Assembly: GCA_963728925.1 (NCBI GenBank)
Contig: CAVSMB010000012.1
Location: 62,001 to 126,000, forward strand
Source of the DNA: JBBPZA01 sp963728925
GTDB lineage: Bacteria > Actinomycetota > Thermoleophilia > Solirubrobacterales > Solirubrobacteraceae
Reading direction: 5' to 3'
DNA length: 64,000 nt
Below are positions 41,223 through 48,810 of this stretch, piece after piece (position 1 is the first letter of the stretch; each line of letters opens with the position of its first letter). Below the pieces are notes generated by a model. That model made no database searches, was not told the DNA's origin, and saw only the letters and a list, made by a program, of their open reading frames with translations. The position numbers were made by a program, and so were the translations under genes.

Positions 41223-42090
41223 TCGTCCTCGACCTCCGCGGCCGACAGTCGACCGACCGATCGCCGTGGTTGGCGCGACAGGCGAGCAAGGGGGCGCGGT
41301 GGGGCGTACCTTGCTCGCGCGCGGCACGCCCGTCCGAGCGATCGTCCGCGACCCGGAGGCCGAACCGGCTCAGGCACTCGTCGCTGCGGGCGCCGGGCTG
41401 GCGGTGGCCGACCTCACGGACGAGTCTTCGCTGCGTGCGGCGTTCGACGGAGCGTCGGCGGTGTTCGCCATGGCCTCTCCAACTCCGGACGGCGGCGTCG
41501 AAGCCGAGGCCGAGCACGGCAAGGCTATGGCGCGAGCGGCCGCCGCCGTCGCCGCCCCGCACGTCGTGTACTCGTCGGTCGGCGGCGTCGAGCGCGACAG
41601 CGGCATCCCGCACTTCGAGAGCAAGCTCGAGATCGAGCAGACGCTGCTTGAGCTGAGCGTGCCGTGCACGTTCATCCGTCCCGTCTTCTTCATGGACAAC
41701 TTCGTGCGCTTCATGGCGCCAACCGAGGAAGACGGCACCCTCGTGTTGCGCCTGCCGATGCCCGGTGACGTCCCGCTTCAGATGATCGCCGTCGTGGATG
41801 TCGCCGCGGTATCGGTCGTCGCGTTGCTCGAACCCGGCCGCCTCCCCGACGGCGCGATCGAGATCGCCGGTGACGAGCTCACGGGCGAGCGGGCCGCTGC
41901 CACCTTCTGCGAGCTCCGTCGTTTGCCGGCACGCTTCGAGGAACTGCCGACCACGGTGCTCGATGACGACACCAAGGCGATGTTCGAGTGGTTCGCGTCC
42001 CCGCCGGCCTACCAGGCCGACCTCGCCGCCACTCGCGAGCTCGACCCGGGGGTCCTCACGTTCTCTCAGTGGCTCAACACCGTCACCTGA
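41209..42090 (+). CDS. NmrA-family NAD(P)-binding protein
   Basis: This 293-aa atypical SDR has the NmrA-type motif VVGATGEQGGAVGRTLL, then RAIVRDPEAE, the VYSSVGGVERDSGIPHFESK region and FIRPVFFMDNF. Members either reduce small quinone-like substrates or act as redox-sensing regulators. The ATG at 41209 lies within the end of the TetR gene, so the two are co-translated. The Tyr-xxx-Lys pair of classical SDRs is not present, as is normal for the family. Confidence 0.9.
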   Translation: MSTSDRPRPPRPTVDRPIAVVGATGEQGGAVGRTLLARGTPVRAIVRDPEAEPAQALVAAGAGLAVADLTDESSLRAAFDGASAVFAMASPTPDGGVEAEAEHGKAMARAAAAVAAPHVVYSSVGGVERDSGIPHFESKLEIEQTLLELSVPCTFIRPVFFMDNFVRFMAPTEEDGTLVLRLPMPGDVPLQMIAVVDVAAVSVVALLEPGRLPDGAIEIAGDELTGERAAATFCELRRLPARFEELPTTVLDDDTKAMFEWFASPPAYQADLAATRELDPGVLTFSQWLNTVT

Positions 42091-42120
42091 GCACACGCCC
42101 ATCAAGAGGAGGACAGGACC

Positions 42121-42210
42121 ATGCAGGACCGACCCCATCTCCCGGCGTCTGTCCCCTCAGCCCAGGACGCTCCGGCCTTCTGGCGCGTGGGGATCCTCTG
42201 GAACATCTCC
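42121..42210 (+). pseudogene. 5' remnant of a cupin gene
   Basis: ATG 42121 follows an ideal AGGAGG and encodes MQDRPHLPASVPSAQDA, then PAFWRVGILWNISLSA. This resembles the N-terminus of quercetinase-like cupins, which normally continue into an EQTGG...HVH metal site. That continuation is missing, and the sequence runs into the 3' end of the opposing cupin gene at 42251. I infer that the original gene was truncated by a deletion. The 3' limit is approximate. Confidence 0.5.
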
Positions 42211-42250
42211 CTCTCGGCCGCCCTGAGCGGTTTATGGGGCTGGGGCGAGC

Positions 42251-42631
42251 TCAGTCCCTCCACCAGCCCGGTTGCATGTTGCCGTCGCCCTCGGCGTGGC
42301 CGCCGAACGCGATGATCTCGAGCCCGTCGTTGCCGGCCTCCCACTCGCGCACGACGTGCGGCGGGCAGTAGACGACCTCGCCCGGGCCGACGTCGACGAT
42401 CTCCTCGTCGGCCTTGAAGCGCCCGTTGCCGGAGGTGACGAGGTAGATCTCCTCGACGCTGTCGTGGCTGTGGCCGAAGCCGACGCGCCGGCCGGGCTTC
42501 ACGCTGTAGCTGGTCAGCCCGATGTCCTGCGCGCCGAGCTCGGTCCGGGCGGGGCGCGCCTCGAGCGAGTCGACCCCGAAGCCGGGGGCCTGGTCTGCGA
42601 TGTCTGAGAGCTTGAGATGCTTGAAGTCCAT
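42251..42631 (-). CDS. Cupin-domain protein
   Basis: This 126-aa single cupin contains GFGHSHDSVEEIYLVTSG for the first metal motif and GPGEVVYCPPHVVREWEAG for the second. It ends DGNMQPGWWRD. It is a paralogue of the cupin at 50097-50477, which shares the GLEII(A)xGG and late acidic/Trp ending. The ATG at 42631 is used. It stands opposite the truncated cupin remnant. The reaction is unknown. Confidence 0.85.
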   Translation of the reverse strand: MDFKHLKLSDIADQAPGFGVDSLEARPARTELGAQDIGLTSYSVKPGRRVGFGHSHDSVEEIYLVTSGNGRFKADEEIVDVGPGEVVYCPPHVVREWEAGNDGLEIIAFGGHAEGDGNMQPGWWRD

Positions 42632-42681
42632 GGCTGGAAGGTACTGCTGCCCCGCGCGCCAGTCTTGGAAAAATCCGACAG

Positions 42682-43485
42682 GTGAGCGGCGAGCCCCGAG
42701 GTGTTCTGAGGCCGGACGAGATCGGCCGGGCCTTCTCGCTCGCACTCAGCCGACCGCCCGCCGACCTCGCCGACGCAATCGAGCGCCACTGGATCGTTCG
42801 CTGGGACCTGTGTGGCCGCGATCCCCACCGAACCGAGGTGCTCACCCACCCGTCGGTGCATCTCGTGTTCGAGCCCCACGGCGCTTTCGTCTACGGCGTA
42901 CGCCGGACCCTTGACGTGCGGACGCTCTCCGGGAAGGGATACGCGATCGGCACCAAGTTCGTGCCCGGCGGCTTCGCAGCCTTCACCGAGCGGCCGATCG
43001 ACGAGCTGACCGATCGGGTGCTCGAGCTCGGAGGGGCCTTCGGGGGCGACGGAGCCAGGCTGGCGCGGGCCGCCACGGAGCTGGAGGACCCGCGCGCTGC
43101 TCTCAAGCCGATGTACGACCTGCTGCGCGAGCATCGGCGGCCGGTTGTCCCCGAGGCCCAGTTGGTCGCCGCCGCAGTCGCGGGGATGCGCGAGGCGCCT
43201 CCGGGCACGCTTGTGTCCGACATCGCCGCCGACCGGTCCGTGTCGGTGCGGACGCTCCAGCGACTCTTCGCCCGCTACGTCGGGGTGAGTCCCAAGTGGG
43301 TGCTGCAGCGCTACCGCCTCCACGAGGCCCTCGAGCAACTGGCCGGGCAGGCCCGCCCCGACTGGAGCCGCCTCGCGCTCGACCTCGGCTACTTCGACCA
43401 CGCCCACTTCATCCGCGACTTCCGCGCCGTCGCCGGCCGGTCGCCCACGGAGTACGAACGCGAACTGACGGCGACCGCGGCCTGA
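42682..43485 (+). CDS. AraC-family regulator
   Basis: This 267-aa regulator has an N-terminal ligand domain of the DUF6597 type (ALSRPPADLADAIERHWIVRWDL, FEPHGAFVYGV). The C-terminal AraC domain has two helix-turn-helices (VSDIAADRSVSVRTLQRLF and ALDLGYFDHAHFIRDFRA) and the closing AVAGRSPTEYER. The start is GTG at 42682. It precedes the VOC gene by about 30 bases on the same strand and may regulate it. Confidence 0.9.
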   Translation: MSGEPRGVLRPDEIGRAFSLALSRPPADLADAIERHWIVRWDLCGRDPHRTEVLTHPSVHLVFEPHGAFVYGVRRTLDVRTLSGKGYAIGTKFVPGGFAAFTERPIDELTDRVLELGGAFGGDGARLARAATELEDPRAALKPMYDLLREHRRPVVPEAQLVAAAVAGMREAPPGTLVSDIAADRSVSVRTLQRLFARYVGVSPKWVLQRYRLHEALEQLAGQARPDWSRLALDLGYFDHAHFIRDFRAVAGRSPTEYERELTATAA

Positions 43486-43517
43486 CCTCGACACGCGCAA
43501 ACGAGCAGGAGCCTCAT

Positions 43518-43946
43518 ATGGACTGGACCCTCGAAGTCGTCGTCCTTCCCGTCTCCGACATCGACCGGTCGGTCGCCTTCTACCGCGACCAAGTCGGCTT
43601 CGACCTCGACCACGACACCACCAACGAGCACATGCACGTGGTACAGCTGACGCCGCGTGGCTCGGGCTGCTCGATCGTGTTCGGCGACCTGCCGTCGCAG
43701 CGTCGGATGCCCCCTGGTTCGATGCGGAGTCTCCAGCTCTGCGTCGCGGACGCGGCGGCAGCTCGCGCCGAGCTGGTGGCCTGCGGCGTCGAGGCGAGCG
43801 AGCTGATATCCCTCGGCGACCAGGACGGCAGCACGTTCTTCGGTTTCTCGGACCCCGACGGCAACACCTGGGCCGTGCAGGAACTGAAGGTGCGCGCCGA
43901 GAAGCCGCTTATCCCGGTCGAGGCACGCGGCCGCTTCGGCGCCTGA
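43518..43946 (+). CDS. VOC-family (glyoxalase/bleomycin-resistance fold) protein
   Basis: This 142-aa protein begins MDWTLEVVVLPVSDIDRSV, the classic first beta-alpha unit of the vicinal oxygen chelate fold. It continues AFYRDQVGFDLDHDTT and ends in FFGFSDPDGNTWAVQEL. The metal ligands His/Glu can be placed at HVVQL and the final Glu. These proteins bind or detoxify small electrophiles or antibiotics. AGGAG lies 8 bases before ATG 43518. Confidence 0.9.
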   Translation: MDWTLEVVVLPVSDIDRSVAFYRDQVGFDLDHDTTNEHMHVVQLTPRGSGCSIVFGDLPSQRRMPPGSMRSLQLCVADAAAARAELVACGVEASELISLGDQDGSTFFGFSDPDGNTWAVQELKVRAEKPLIPVEARGRFGA

Positions 43947-43948
43947 CG

Positions 43949-43974
43949 CACCCGCCGCGGAGTGGCGGCGGGTG
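43949..43974. terminator. Strong hairpin between convergent genes
   Basis: CACCCGCCGC and GCGGCGGGTG form a perfect 10-bp stem with a 6-base loop (GGAGTG). It begins 3 bases after the VOC stop and lies before the end of the opposing SRPBCC gene. It has no T-tract on either side. A bidirectional terminator is the natural reading. Confidence 0.55.
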
Positions 43975-44020
43975 AGGCCGGAGGAGCGCGGCTCAGAGGA
44001 GCGACGCGGGAGCTCGCGGG

Positions 44021-44470
44021 CTATCCCTTCGGGCGAGCCGCCTGCAGGGTGCGCTCGAGGTTGTCGAAGACGTTGCCCCACCCTCGCTCGTGCGAGCGGA
44101 CTGCCTCCTCATCCCACAGGCCGCTGTGGGCGAAGCTGACCGTGGTGATCCCGTCGGTCTCCTCGAAGTCGAGCTCGATCAGCGTCCGCCTCGTGTCGCC
44201 GTCCCAGAGCCAGGTGAACGCCAGACGGGTCGGCGGGTCTATCTCGGTGTATCTACCCCCGCCGCCGTACTCGGCGTCCTTGTTCGGGTCGCGCATGACG
44301 ACGCGCACGGCACCGCCCACACGCAGGTCGACTTCGGCCTCGGTCGTCTCCCAGTCGTGCTCGGCCTGCCACCAGCGTCGGATCACCTCCTCGCTGGTCC
44401 ACGCGTCGAACACGGCCTCGGCGGGCGCCTGAAAGGTGCGCTCGATGCGCACCGTCTTGCCGTCGATCAT
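44021..44470 (-). CDS. SRPBCC-family protein (AHSA1-like)
   Basis: This 149-aa START-fold protein has the AHSA1-type N-terminus VRIERTFQAPAEAVFDAWT, then RRWWQAEHDWETTEAEVDLRVGG and the C-terminal GWGNVFDNLERTL. Such proteins commonly sit with an ArsR regulator in a small stress cassette, as here. The ATG at 44470 overlaps the stop of the 43-aa gene by 4 bases. The ligand is unknown. Confidence 0.9.
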   Translation of the reverse strand: MIDGKTVRIERTFQAPAEAVFDAWTSEEVIRRWWQAEHDWETTEAEVDLRVGGAVRVVMRDPNKDAEYGGGGRYTEIDPPTRLAFTWLWDGDTRRTLIELDFEETDGITTVSFAHSGLWDEEAVRSHERGWGNVFDNLERTLQAARPKG

Positions 44471-44598
44471 GTCCCGGGCTCGCGTCGGCGTCGGAGGCGC
44501 ACCATCAGCCAGGCGCGCACGGCCAGCAGACCGGTGCTCGTGCCGGCCAGCGCCGGCAGAGCCTCCTCCAGCGGCACGCCTCCGACGTGAGCCATCAT
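44467..44598 (-). CDS. 43-residue small protein with one hydrophobic segment
   Basis: This short gene begins MMAHVGGVPLEEALPAL, has the hydrophobic stretch AGTSTGLLAVRAWLMV and ends in an Arg-rich tail RLRRRREPGT. It overlaps both neighbours by 4 bases (ATGA at 44595-44598 and at 44467-44470), strong evidence that it is translated. A single-pass membrane micropeptide with a cytoplasmic basic tail is plausible. I recognise no function. Confidence 0.7.
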   Translation of the reverse strand: MMAHVGGVPLEEALPALAGTSTGLLAVRAWLMVRLRRRREPGT

Positions 44599-45353
44599 GA
44601 CCGCGGGCTCCTCGAGCCGCGCTGCGAGGCTGCAGCGCTCGACAGGGCCGCCTCGTGGATGGTCGGCTCGTCGTACTCGTCGTGGTAGTTCCACCACCCG
44701 TAGGGCGGGCCCTGCTGGTAGCCCTCGGGCGAGTCCTCCCACTCCTCCTGGCGGCCGAGCGCGGTGATGTCGAGGTAGCTCCAGGTCGTCCCCAGGGCCT
44801 CGTCACCGCGGGCGTCGGTGAGGTACGTGCGGAAGATCTTGTCGCCGTCGCGGATGAAGGCGTTGTGGCCGTGCCACTGGTCCACGCCGAAGTCGGCGTC
44901 GAAGTCGTCCGTGATCGAGTACCAGGGGATCAGCTCCCAGCCCATCCGTTCCTTCAGGCCCTGGATCTCGGCCTGAGGGGCCCGTGAGACGAACGCGAGC
45001 GTCGTGTCCCGGGCGTTCAGGTGGGCGGGGTGCGCAACCTGGTCGGCGACAAAGGAGCAACCGACGCAGGCCCGCTCCGGGTACGCGCCGCCCGACTCCG
45101 GGTAAGTGGTGACGTCCGGCGCGTAGAAGGCGCGGTAGACGATCAGCTGACGGCGCCCCTCGAAGAGGTCGAGCAGGCTCGCCGGGCCATCCGGGCCTTC
45201 GAAGGCGTAATCCTTCTTCACGGCCATCCTCGGCATCCGGCGGCGATCGGCGGCCAGTGCATCGCGGGCGCGGGTCAGCTCCTTCTCCTTCACGAGCAGG
45301 TCTTCGCGCGCGGCTTCCCATTCGTGCGGTGACACGGTCGGTGGGGTGTTCAT
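44595..45353 (-). CDS. DUF899 thioredoxin-like protein
   Basis: This 252-aa protein belongs to the DUF899 family. It has the basic helix KEKELTRARDALAADRRRMP, YAFEGPDGPASLLDLFEGR, a CVGCSF motif at a thioredoxin-like position, and a late GTTWSYLDITALGRQEEWED. Family members are predicted thiol-disulfide proteins, and the CxxC supports this. ATG 45353 overlaps the ArsR stop by 4 bases. Confidence 0.9.
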   Translation of the reverse strand: MNTPPTVSPHEWEAAREDLLVKEKELTRARDALAADRRRMPRMAVKKDYAFEGPDGPASLLDLFEGRRQLIVYRAFYAPDVTTYPESGGAYPERACVGCSFVADQVAHPAHLNARDTTLAFVSRAPQAEIQGLKERMGWELIPWYSITDDFDADFGVDQWHGHNAFIRDGDKIFRTYLTDARGDEALGTTWSYLDITALGRQEEWEDSPEGYQQGPPYGWWNYHDEYDEPTIHEAALSSAAASQRGSRSPRS

Positions 45354-45664
45354 TGCGGCATGTCCTCCTTGAGGTACTCGTCGACGACATCGAACAGGCG
45401 CCCCCAGAGGGCGCGCTGGCGATCCATCCAGTCGGCGGCCTCGCTGAGCACGTCGGGCTCGAGCGAAAGCCGGTGGGTGCGGCCCTTGATCACGCGCGTG
45501 ACGACGCCGGTTTCCTCCAGCACCTTCAGGTGCTTGGAGATCGCGGGCTTGGACACCCCGAACCCGCCGGTTGCGTCGCCCACCGTCGCCGGACCTGCGG
45601 CGAGGCGCTCGACGATGCCGCGGCGGATCGGGTGTGACAGCGCCTTGAACGGATCGTTAACCAC
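45350..45664 (-). CDS. ArsR-family repressor
   Basis: This 104-aa winged-helix regulator starts MVNDPFKALSHPIRRGIVERL and has the recognition region FGVSKPAISKHLKVLEETGVV. No metal-binding Cys cluster is visible, so a non-metal effector is likely. The GTG start at 45664 follows TACTGT by 7 bases and overlaps two GTTAAC sites. It heads a four-gene cassette with DUF899, the small protein and SRPBCC, all with 4-base overlaps. Confidence 0.92.
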   Translation of the reverse strand: MVNDPFKALSHPIRRGIVERLAAGPATVGDATGGFGVSKPAISKHLKVLEETGVVTRVIKGRTHRLSLEPDVLSEAADWMDRQRALWGRLFDVVDEYLKEDMPQ

Positions 45665-45673
45665 TGTGTTAAC
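45656..45673. promoter_or_regulatory. Double GTTAAC operator over the arsR-like start
   Basis: Two copies of GTTAAC (45656-45661 and 45668-45673), each self-complementary, are 12 bases apart, about one helical turn. They straddle the transcription and translation start of the ArsR gene. This is a natural autoregulatory operator. Confidence 0.6.
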
Positions 45674-45758
45674 AGTAGCACGGATGCTCGGGCGCCTCGA
45701 GCTGTGTGTTGTGTCACAAGGACCGCGTGCCGACGAGCGGCCCCGGTAGATTCGACCG

Positions 45759-46610
45759 GTGCCAAGCGTGAAGACCGCGGACGCGCGAATGCTCTCGTGG
45801 CGCGAGGTCGGCGCGGGTTCACCGCTGCTCTGCCATCCCGGAGGGCCGGGCTGCTCGTCGCCGTACTTCGGAGCGTTGCCCGAGCTGGCGGCCGATCACA
45901 CGCTGCTGATGCTCGACCCGAGGGGCACCGGCGGCTCCGATCGCCCGGCGGAGTGCTCCCGGTATGACCTCGAGGACTACGCGGCGGAGATCGAGGCGGT
46001 GCGTGAACACCTCGGTCTGGAGCGCCTGGACGTGCTCGGCCATTCGCACGGCGGCTTCGTGGCGATGACCTGGGGCGGCACCTACCCTGATCGGGTCGAC
46101 CGGCTCGTCCTCGCCGGCACGGCGCCCCGCTTCACCGACGTCATCCGCGGGCTGCGACGCGACCGCGTCGCCTCTCACCGGGGGGAGCCCTACTTCGACG
46201 ATGCGATCGCCGCCTTGCAGGATCAGCAGGCGGGGAAGTACGCGAACGACGACGACCTCCTCGCGCTCTATGAGCGCGCGGGGCCGGTGCTCGCGCCCCC
46301 GGGCGCGGACATCGCACCGGTCGCCGATGCGTTCCGCACGGCCGGAATCAACGCCGACGCGATGCGGCACTTCAACGAGAGCATCGCGGGCACCATGGAC
46401 CTGCGCCCGCTCCTGGGCCGGATCGGGAGGCCGACGCTCGTGCTCGCCGGCGAGCACGACGCCTTCGGCGGGGTGACGACGGACGAGATCGCCCAGGCGC
46501 TGGCCGATCCCACGGTCGTCACGATCCCCGGCGCTGATCACTTCGCCTACCTCGAGCCCGAGATCCGCGTGCCGTGGTCGCGCGCGGTGCTCGACTTCCT
46601 CGCCCGCTGA
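45759..46610 (+). CDS. Alpha/beta hydrolase (proline iminopeptidase-like)
   Basis: This 283-aa hydrolase has the oxyanion motif HPGGPG, the DPRGTGGSDRP segment typical of proline iminopeptidase-like enzymes, the nucleophile elbow GHSHGG, and an Asp/His pair in LVLAGEHDAFGG and GADHFAYLE. It is an esterase or peptidase of unknown substrate. GTG 45759 follows TAGATT by 6 bases, indicating a leaderless message. It is divergent from the ArsR cassette. Confidence 0.9.
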   Translation: MPSVKTADARMLSWREVGAGSPLLCHPGGPGCSSPYFGALPELAADHTLLMLDPRGTGGSDRPAECSRYDLEDYAAEIEAVREHLGLERLDVLGHSHGGFVAMTWGGTYPDRVDRLVLAGTAPRFTDVIRGLRRDRVASHRGEPYFDDAIAALQDQQAGKYANDDDLLALYERAGPVLAPPGADIAPVADAFRTAGINADAMRHFNESIAGTMDLRPLLGRIGRPTLVLAGEHDAFGGVTTDEIAQALADPTVVTIPGADHFAYLEPEIRVPWSRAVLDFLAR

Positions 46611-46616
46611 CCGCGG

Positions 46617-47168
46617 TCAGCGGCGCGCGGCGTGCGCGGCGGCCATCTTCCCGGCCGCCAGCATCGGCTCGACCGTGCGTTGCGCGCGGCACAGGACGAA
46701 GGCGCCTTCGAGCGCTGAGATCACGGCGAGGGCGCGGTCGCGGTCGCCGAGGCGCTGGGTCAGCGCGGCGGTCCACTGCTCGAAGACCTCGGCGGTGGCG
46801 CGGCGCAGGTCGTCGTTGGTGCTGGCGACCTCGAGCGCGACGGTGGTGATCGGGCACGCGTCCTGGAAGTCAGTCGACGCGAGCGTCTCTGCCGCGCCTT
46901 CGAAGACGGCCCGCACCGAGGCCTCGGGGTCTGACTCGGCGTCGTAGACCGCGGTCACCAGCGCCTGGAAGAAGGCGCCGCCGGCGCGGATGACCTCGTC
47001 GGCGAGCTGTTGCTTTCCGCCCGGGAAGTGGTGATAGAGCGAGCCGAAGGGCGCCTGCGCTTCGGCGACCACCTGCTTGAGGCCGGTGCCGCTGTAGCCC
47101 TGGCGCCGGAACAGCTCGGCCGTCGCATAGAGGATCCGCTCGCGGGTGGGGGTGACTGTGGTGTGCAC
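46617..47168 (-). CDS. TetR/AcrR-family regulator
   Basis: This 183-aa repressor has the TetR DNA-binding domain TRERILYATAELFRRQGYSGTG followed by FGSLYHHFPGGKQQLADEV. The C-terminal part fits the LmrA/YxaF-like group (ACPITTVALEVAS). The GTG start at 47168 lies 7 bases after TACACT, so it is probably leaderless. It is divergent from the SnoaL-like gene, with a shared region containing TAGA-GCGA-TCTA (47195-47206). Confidence 0.9.
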   Translation of the reverse strand: MHTTVTPTRERILYATAELFRRQGYSGTGLKQVVAEAQAPFGSLYHHFPGGKQQLADEVIRAGGAFFQALVTAVYDAESDPEASVRAVFEGAAETLASTDFQDACPITTVALEVASTNDDLRRATAEVFEQWTAALTQRLGDRDRALAVISALEGAFVLCRAQRTVEPMLAAGKMAAAHAARR

Positions 47169-47194
47169 GCCGCGCAGTGTACGCTGCTTCTCAC

Positions 47195-47206
47195 TAGAGC
47201 GATCTA
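47195..47206. promoter_or_regulatory. Small inverted repeat in the TetR/SnoaL-like intergenic region
   Basis: TAGA-GCGA-TCTA is a 4-bp-arm inverted repeat centred in the 57-base divergent promoter region. It is short, but it sits where a TetR operator would be expected, upstream of TACACT for the regulator and next to TACATA for the opposite strand. Confidence 0.35.
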
Positions 47207-47225
47207 CATAGAACGGAGGCCTCGC

Positions 47226-47738
47226 ATGCATCTCAAGAGCGTCGTCACGGGCGCGGCCCTGGCCGTCGCCGGCCGCGCGTTGCTTCCGCAACTGCTGCTC
47301 GTCAAGTTCCGCCGCGACGTCAGGAAGCTCAACGCCGGCGACCATTCGACGCTGCTCTCGGCCTACGCCGACGACGCGGTCCTGCGCTTCAACGACGGCG
47401 ACCACCGCTGGGCCGGCGACTGGGTCGGCAAGCCGGCCATCGACCGCTTCCTGGAGAACTTCACCGCCGCGAAGGTCCAGGGCGAGATCAAGCACATCGC
47501 CATCAGTGGCCCGCCGTGGGCCCTGACCATGATGGTCCGCTTCGACGACCACGCCGACGCACCGGACGGAACGCGCCTCTACGCCAACCGCACCGTCCTC
47601 GTCATGCGCACCAGGTGGGGCAAGGTCGTCGACCACGAGGACTTCTACACGGACACGAGCACCATCCCGGAATTCGACCGCAAGCTGACCGAGCTCGGGG
47701 TGACGCCGATCCCGAAGCCGGCCGCCTCAATGACCTGA
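47226..47738 (+). CDS. SnoaL/NTF2-like protein
   Basis: This 170-aa protein has a hydrophobic N-terminus (SVVTGAALAVAGRALLPQLL) that may be a membrane anchor. The NTF2-like fold follows: LNAGDHSTLLSAYADDAVLRF, WVGKPAIDRFLENF and a C-terminal VLVMRTRWGKVVDHEDFYTD. GGAGG lies 8 bases before ATG 47226. It is divergent from the TetR gene and is its likely target. No catalytic residues can be assigned. Confidence 0.85.
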   Translation: MHLKSVVTGAALAVAGRALLPQLLLVKFRRDVRKLNAGDHSTLLSAYADDAVLRFNDGDHRWAGDWVGKPAIDRFLENFTAAKVQGEIKHIAISGPPWALTMMVRFDDHADAPDGTRLYANRTVLVMRTRWGKVVDHEDFYTDTSTIPEFDRKLTELGVTPIPKPAASMT

Positions 47739-47819
47739 CGGCCGCGTAGCCGCGCCGGGCGAAGAGCGGCCGGGCGGTCGCCCGCGTGAGGAATTCTGCC
47801 TCGCGGCGACAGCTCCGGC

Positions 47820-48221
47820 CTACTCCCCGAGGCCGGCGGCTCGGACGGCCTCGCGTTGGTCGAGGAAGCCGTGCACGCTAGCGGCCATGCCTTGCCTGAG
47901 CTCGACGATCCAGCCCCACTGGTCGTCCACCTCGACCCCGCTCACGCGCCCGCGACCTCGCACATCGCCGAGGACCAGGACGCGGTCGCCCAGGTCGCGG
48001 GCGTCCGGGGCCTCGAACCGGAAGGACTCCCAGCTCTGCGCCACGTCGCGGAAGAACTCACGGATGCCGCTCGGCCCAGCGTAGTGCACCGGCTCTCCGC
48101 CCACCCCGACGAGGTGCATCTCAAAGCCGGGCTCGCTGGCGGCGATCATCGCGGCAGGGTCCCCGGGAATGATCACCGGCCCGAAGGCAGCCCGGACCAG
48201 CTCGACGTTCTCCCTCGACAT
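47820..48221 (-). CDS. SnoaL-like polyketide-cyclase-family protein
   Basis: This 133-aa protein begins MSRENVELVRAAF, a very common start for this family in actinobacteria, and contains HYAGPSGIREFFRDVAQSW and the late VHGFLDQREAVRAAGL. I choose ATG 48221 over 48248 because of this start and the GGGGGCGG ribosome site. It is a complete relative of the fragment at 27241-27408. The ligand is unknown. Confidence 0.85.
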   Translation of the reverse strand: MSRENVELVRAAFGPVIIPGDPAAMIAASEPGFEMHLVGVGGEPVHYAGPSGIREFFRDVAQSWESFRFEAPDARDLGDRVLVLGDVRGRGRVSGVEVDDQWGWIVELRQGMAASVHGFLDQREAVRAAGLGE

Positions 48222-48277
48222 CGCCGCCCCCAGTATCTCTGGATGCATCTCGCGCGGGTGGCGGGCGGGCCCAGCGG

Positions 48278-48784
48278 CTAGGCGGTCGTGAGCTCGCTCG
48301 AGAGAGCGGGTGCGCTCGCGAGCGTCTGATAGACGACGCAGTAGCGCTCGGTGAGCGCGCGCAGCGTGGCAAGCTGCTCGGCGTCGGCGTCAGTGTCCAG
48401 CTCGAACGCGAGCCGGATCGCGGCGAACCCCACCGGCGCCTCGCGGTCGACCCCCAGGGTCCCGCGGAAGTCGAGATCTCCCTCGGCGCGCACCTTCCCC
48501 GATCTCACGGCGATGCCGAGCGACGTCGCGACTGCCTGGAGGGTGACGCCGGCACAGGCGACCAGCGCCTCGAGCAGCATGTCACCCGAGCACACCAGCG
48601 ACCCGTCGCCGCCGGTCGCCGGATGCAGGCCGGCCGTCGCGAGCGCCTGTCCGGTCTGTACCGAGCACGACGGGCCCTCACCCAGCGCGCCCGCCGCCGA
48701 CAGCGTGACGACTGCGGCCTCGGGGGCGCTCGCGTAGCGCTCTTTGAGCGGCGCCTGCAGCGCCCTGAGCTCGTCGCGCTCCAC
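48278..48784 (-). CDS. OsmC-family protein
   Basis: This 168-aa OsmC-like protein has the two conserved Cys contexts: LVCSGDMLLEAL and LVACAGVTLQAVA. OsmC and Ohr proteins reduce organic hydroperoxides with a Cys pair; the spacing here is shorter than in Ohr, so it is an OsmC-like member of unknown substrate. GTG 48784 follows TAGTAT by 6 bases, giving a leaderless start. It is divergent from the two-cupin gene. Confidence 0.88.
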   Translation of the reverse strand: MERDELRALQAPLKERYASAPEAAVVTLSAAGALGEGPSCSVQTGQALATAGLHPATGGDGSLVCSGDMLLEALVACAGVTLQAVATSLGIAVRSGKVRAEGDLDFRGTLGVDREAPVGFAAIRLAFELDTDADAEQLATLRALTERYCVVYQTLASAPALSSELTTA

Positions 48785-48810
48785 GGGGAGATACTAGGGC
48801 CCTGTCCGGG

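Noticed and set aside
47740..47819. Terminator between the converging SnoaL-like genes
   Set aside because: Several GC-rich inverted segments overlap and no single stem stands out. I see nothing firm in this 80-base gap.
48236..48246. GGATGCATC near the SnoaL-like gene as a further copy of the palindromic operator
   Set aside because: Only the 8-bp GATGCATC core is present, with no TAGGnT element at the right distance, and the likely start is 27 bases downstream.
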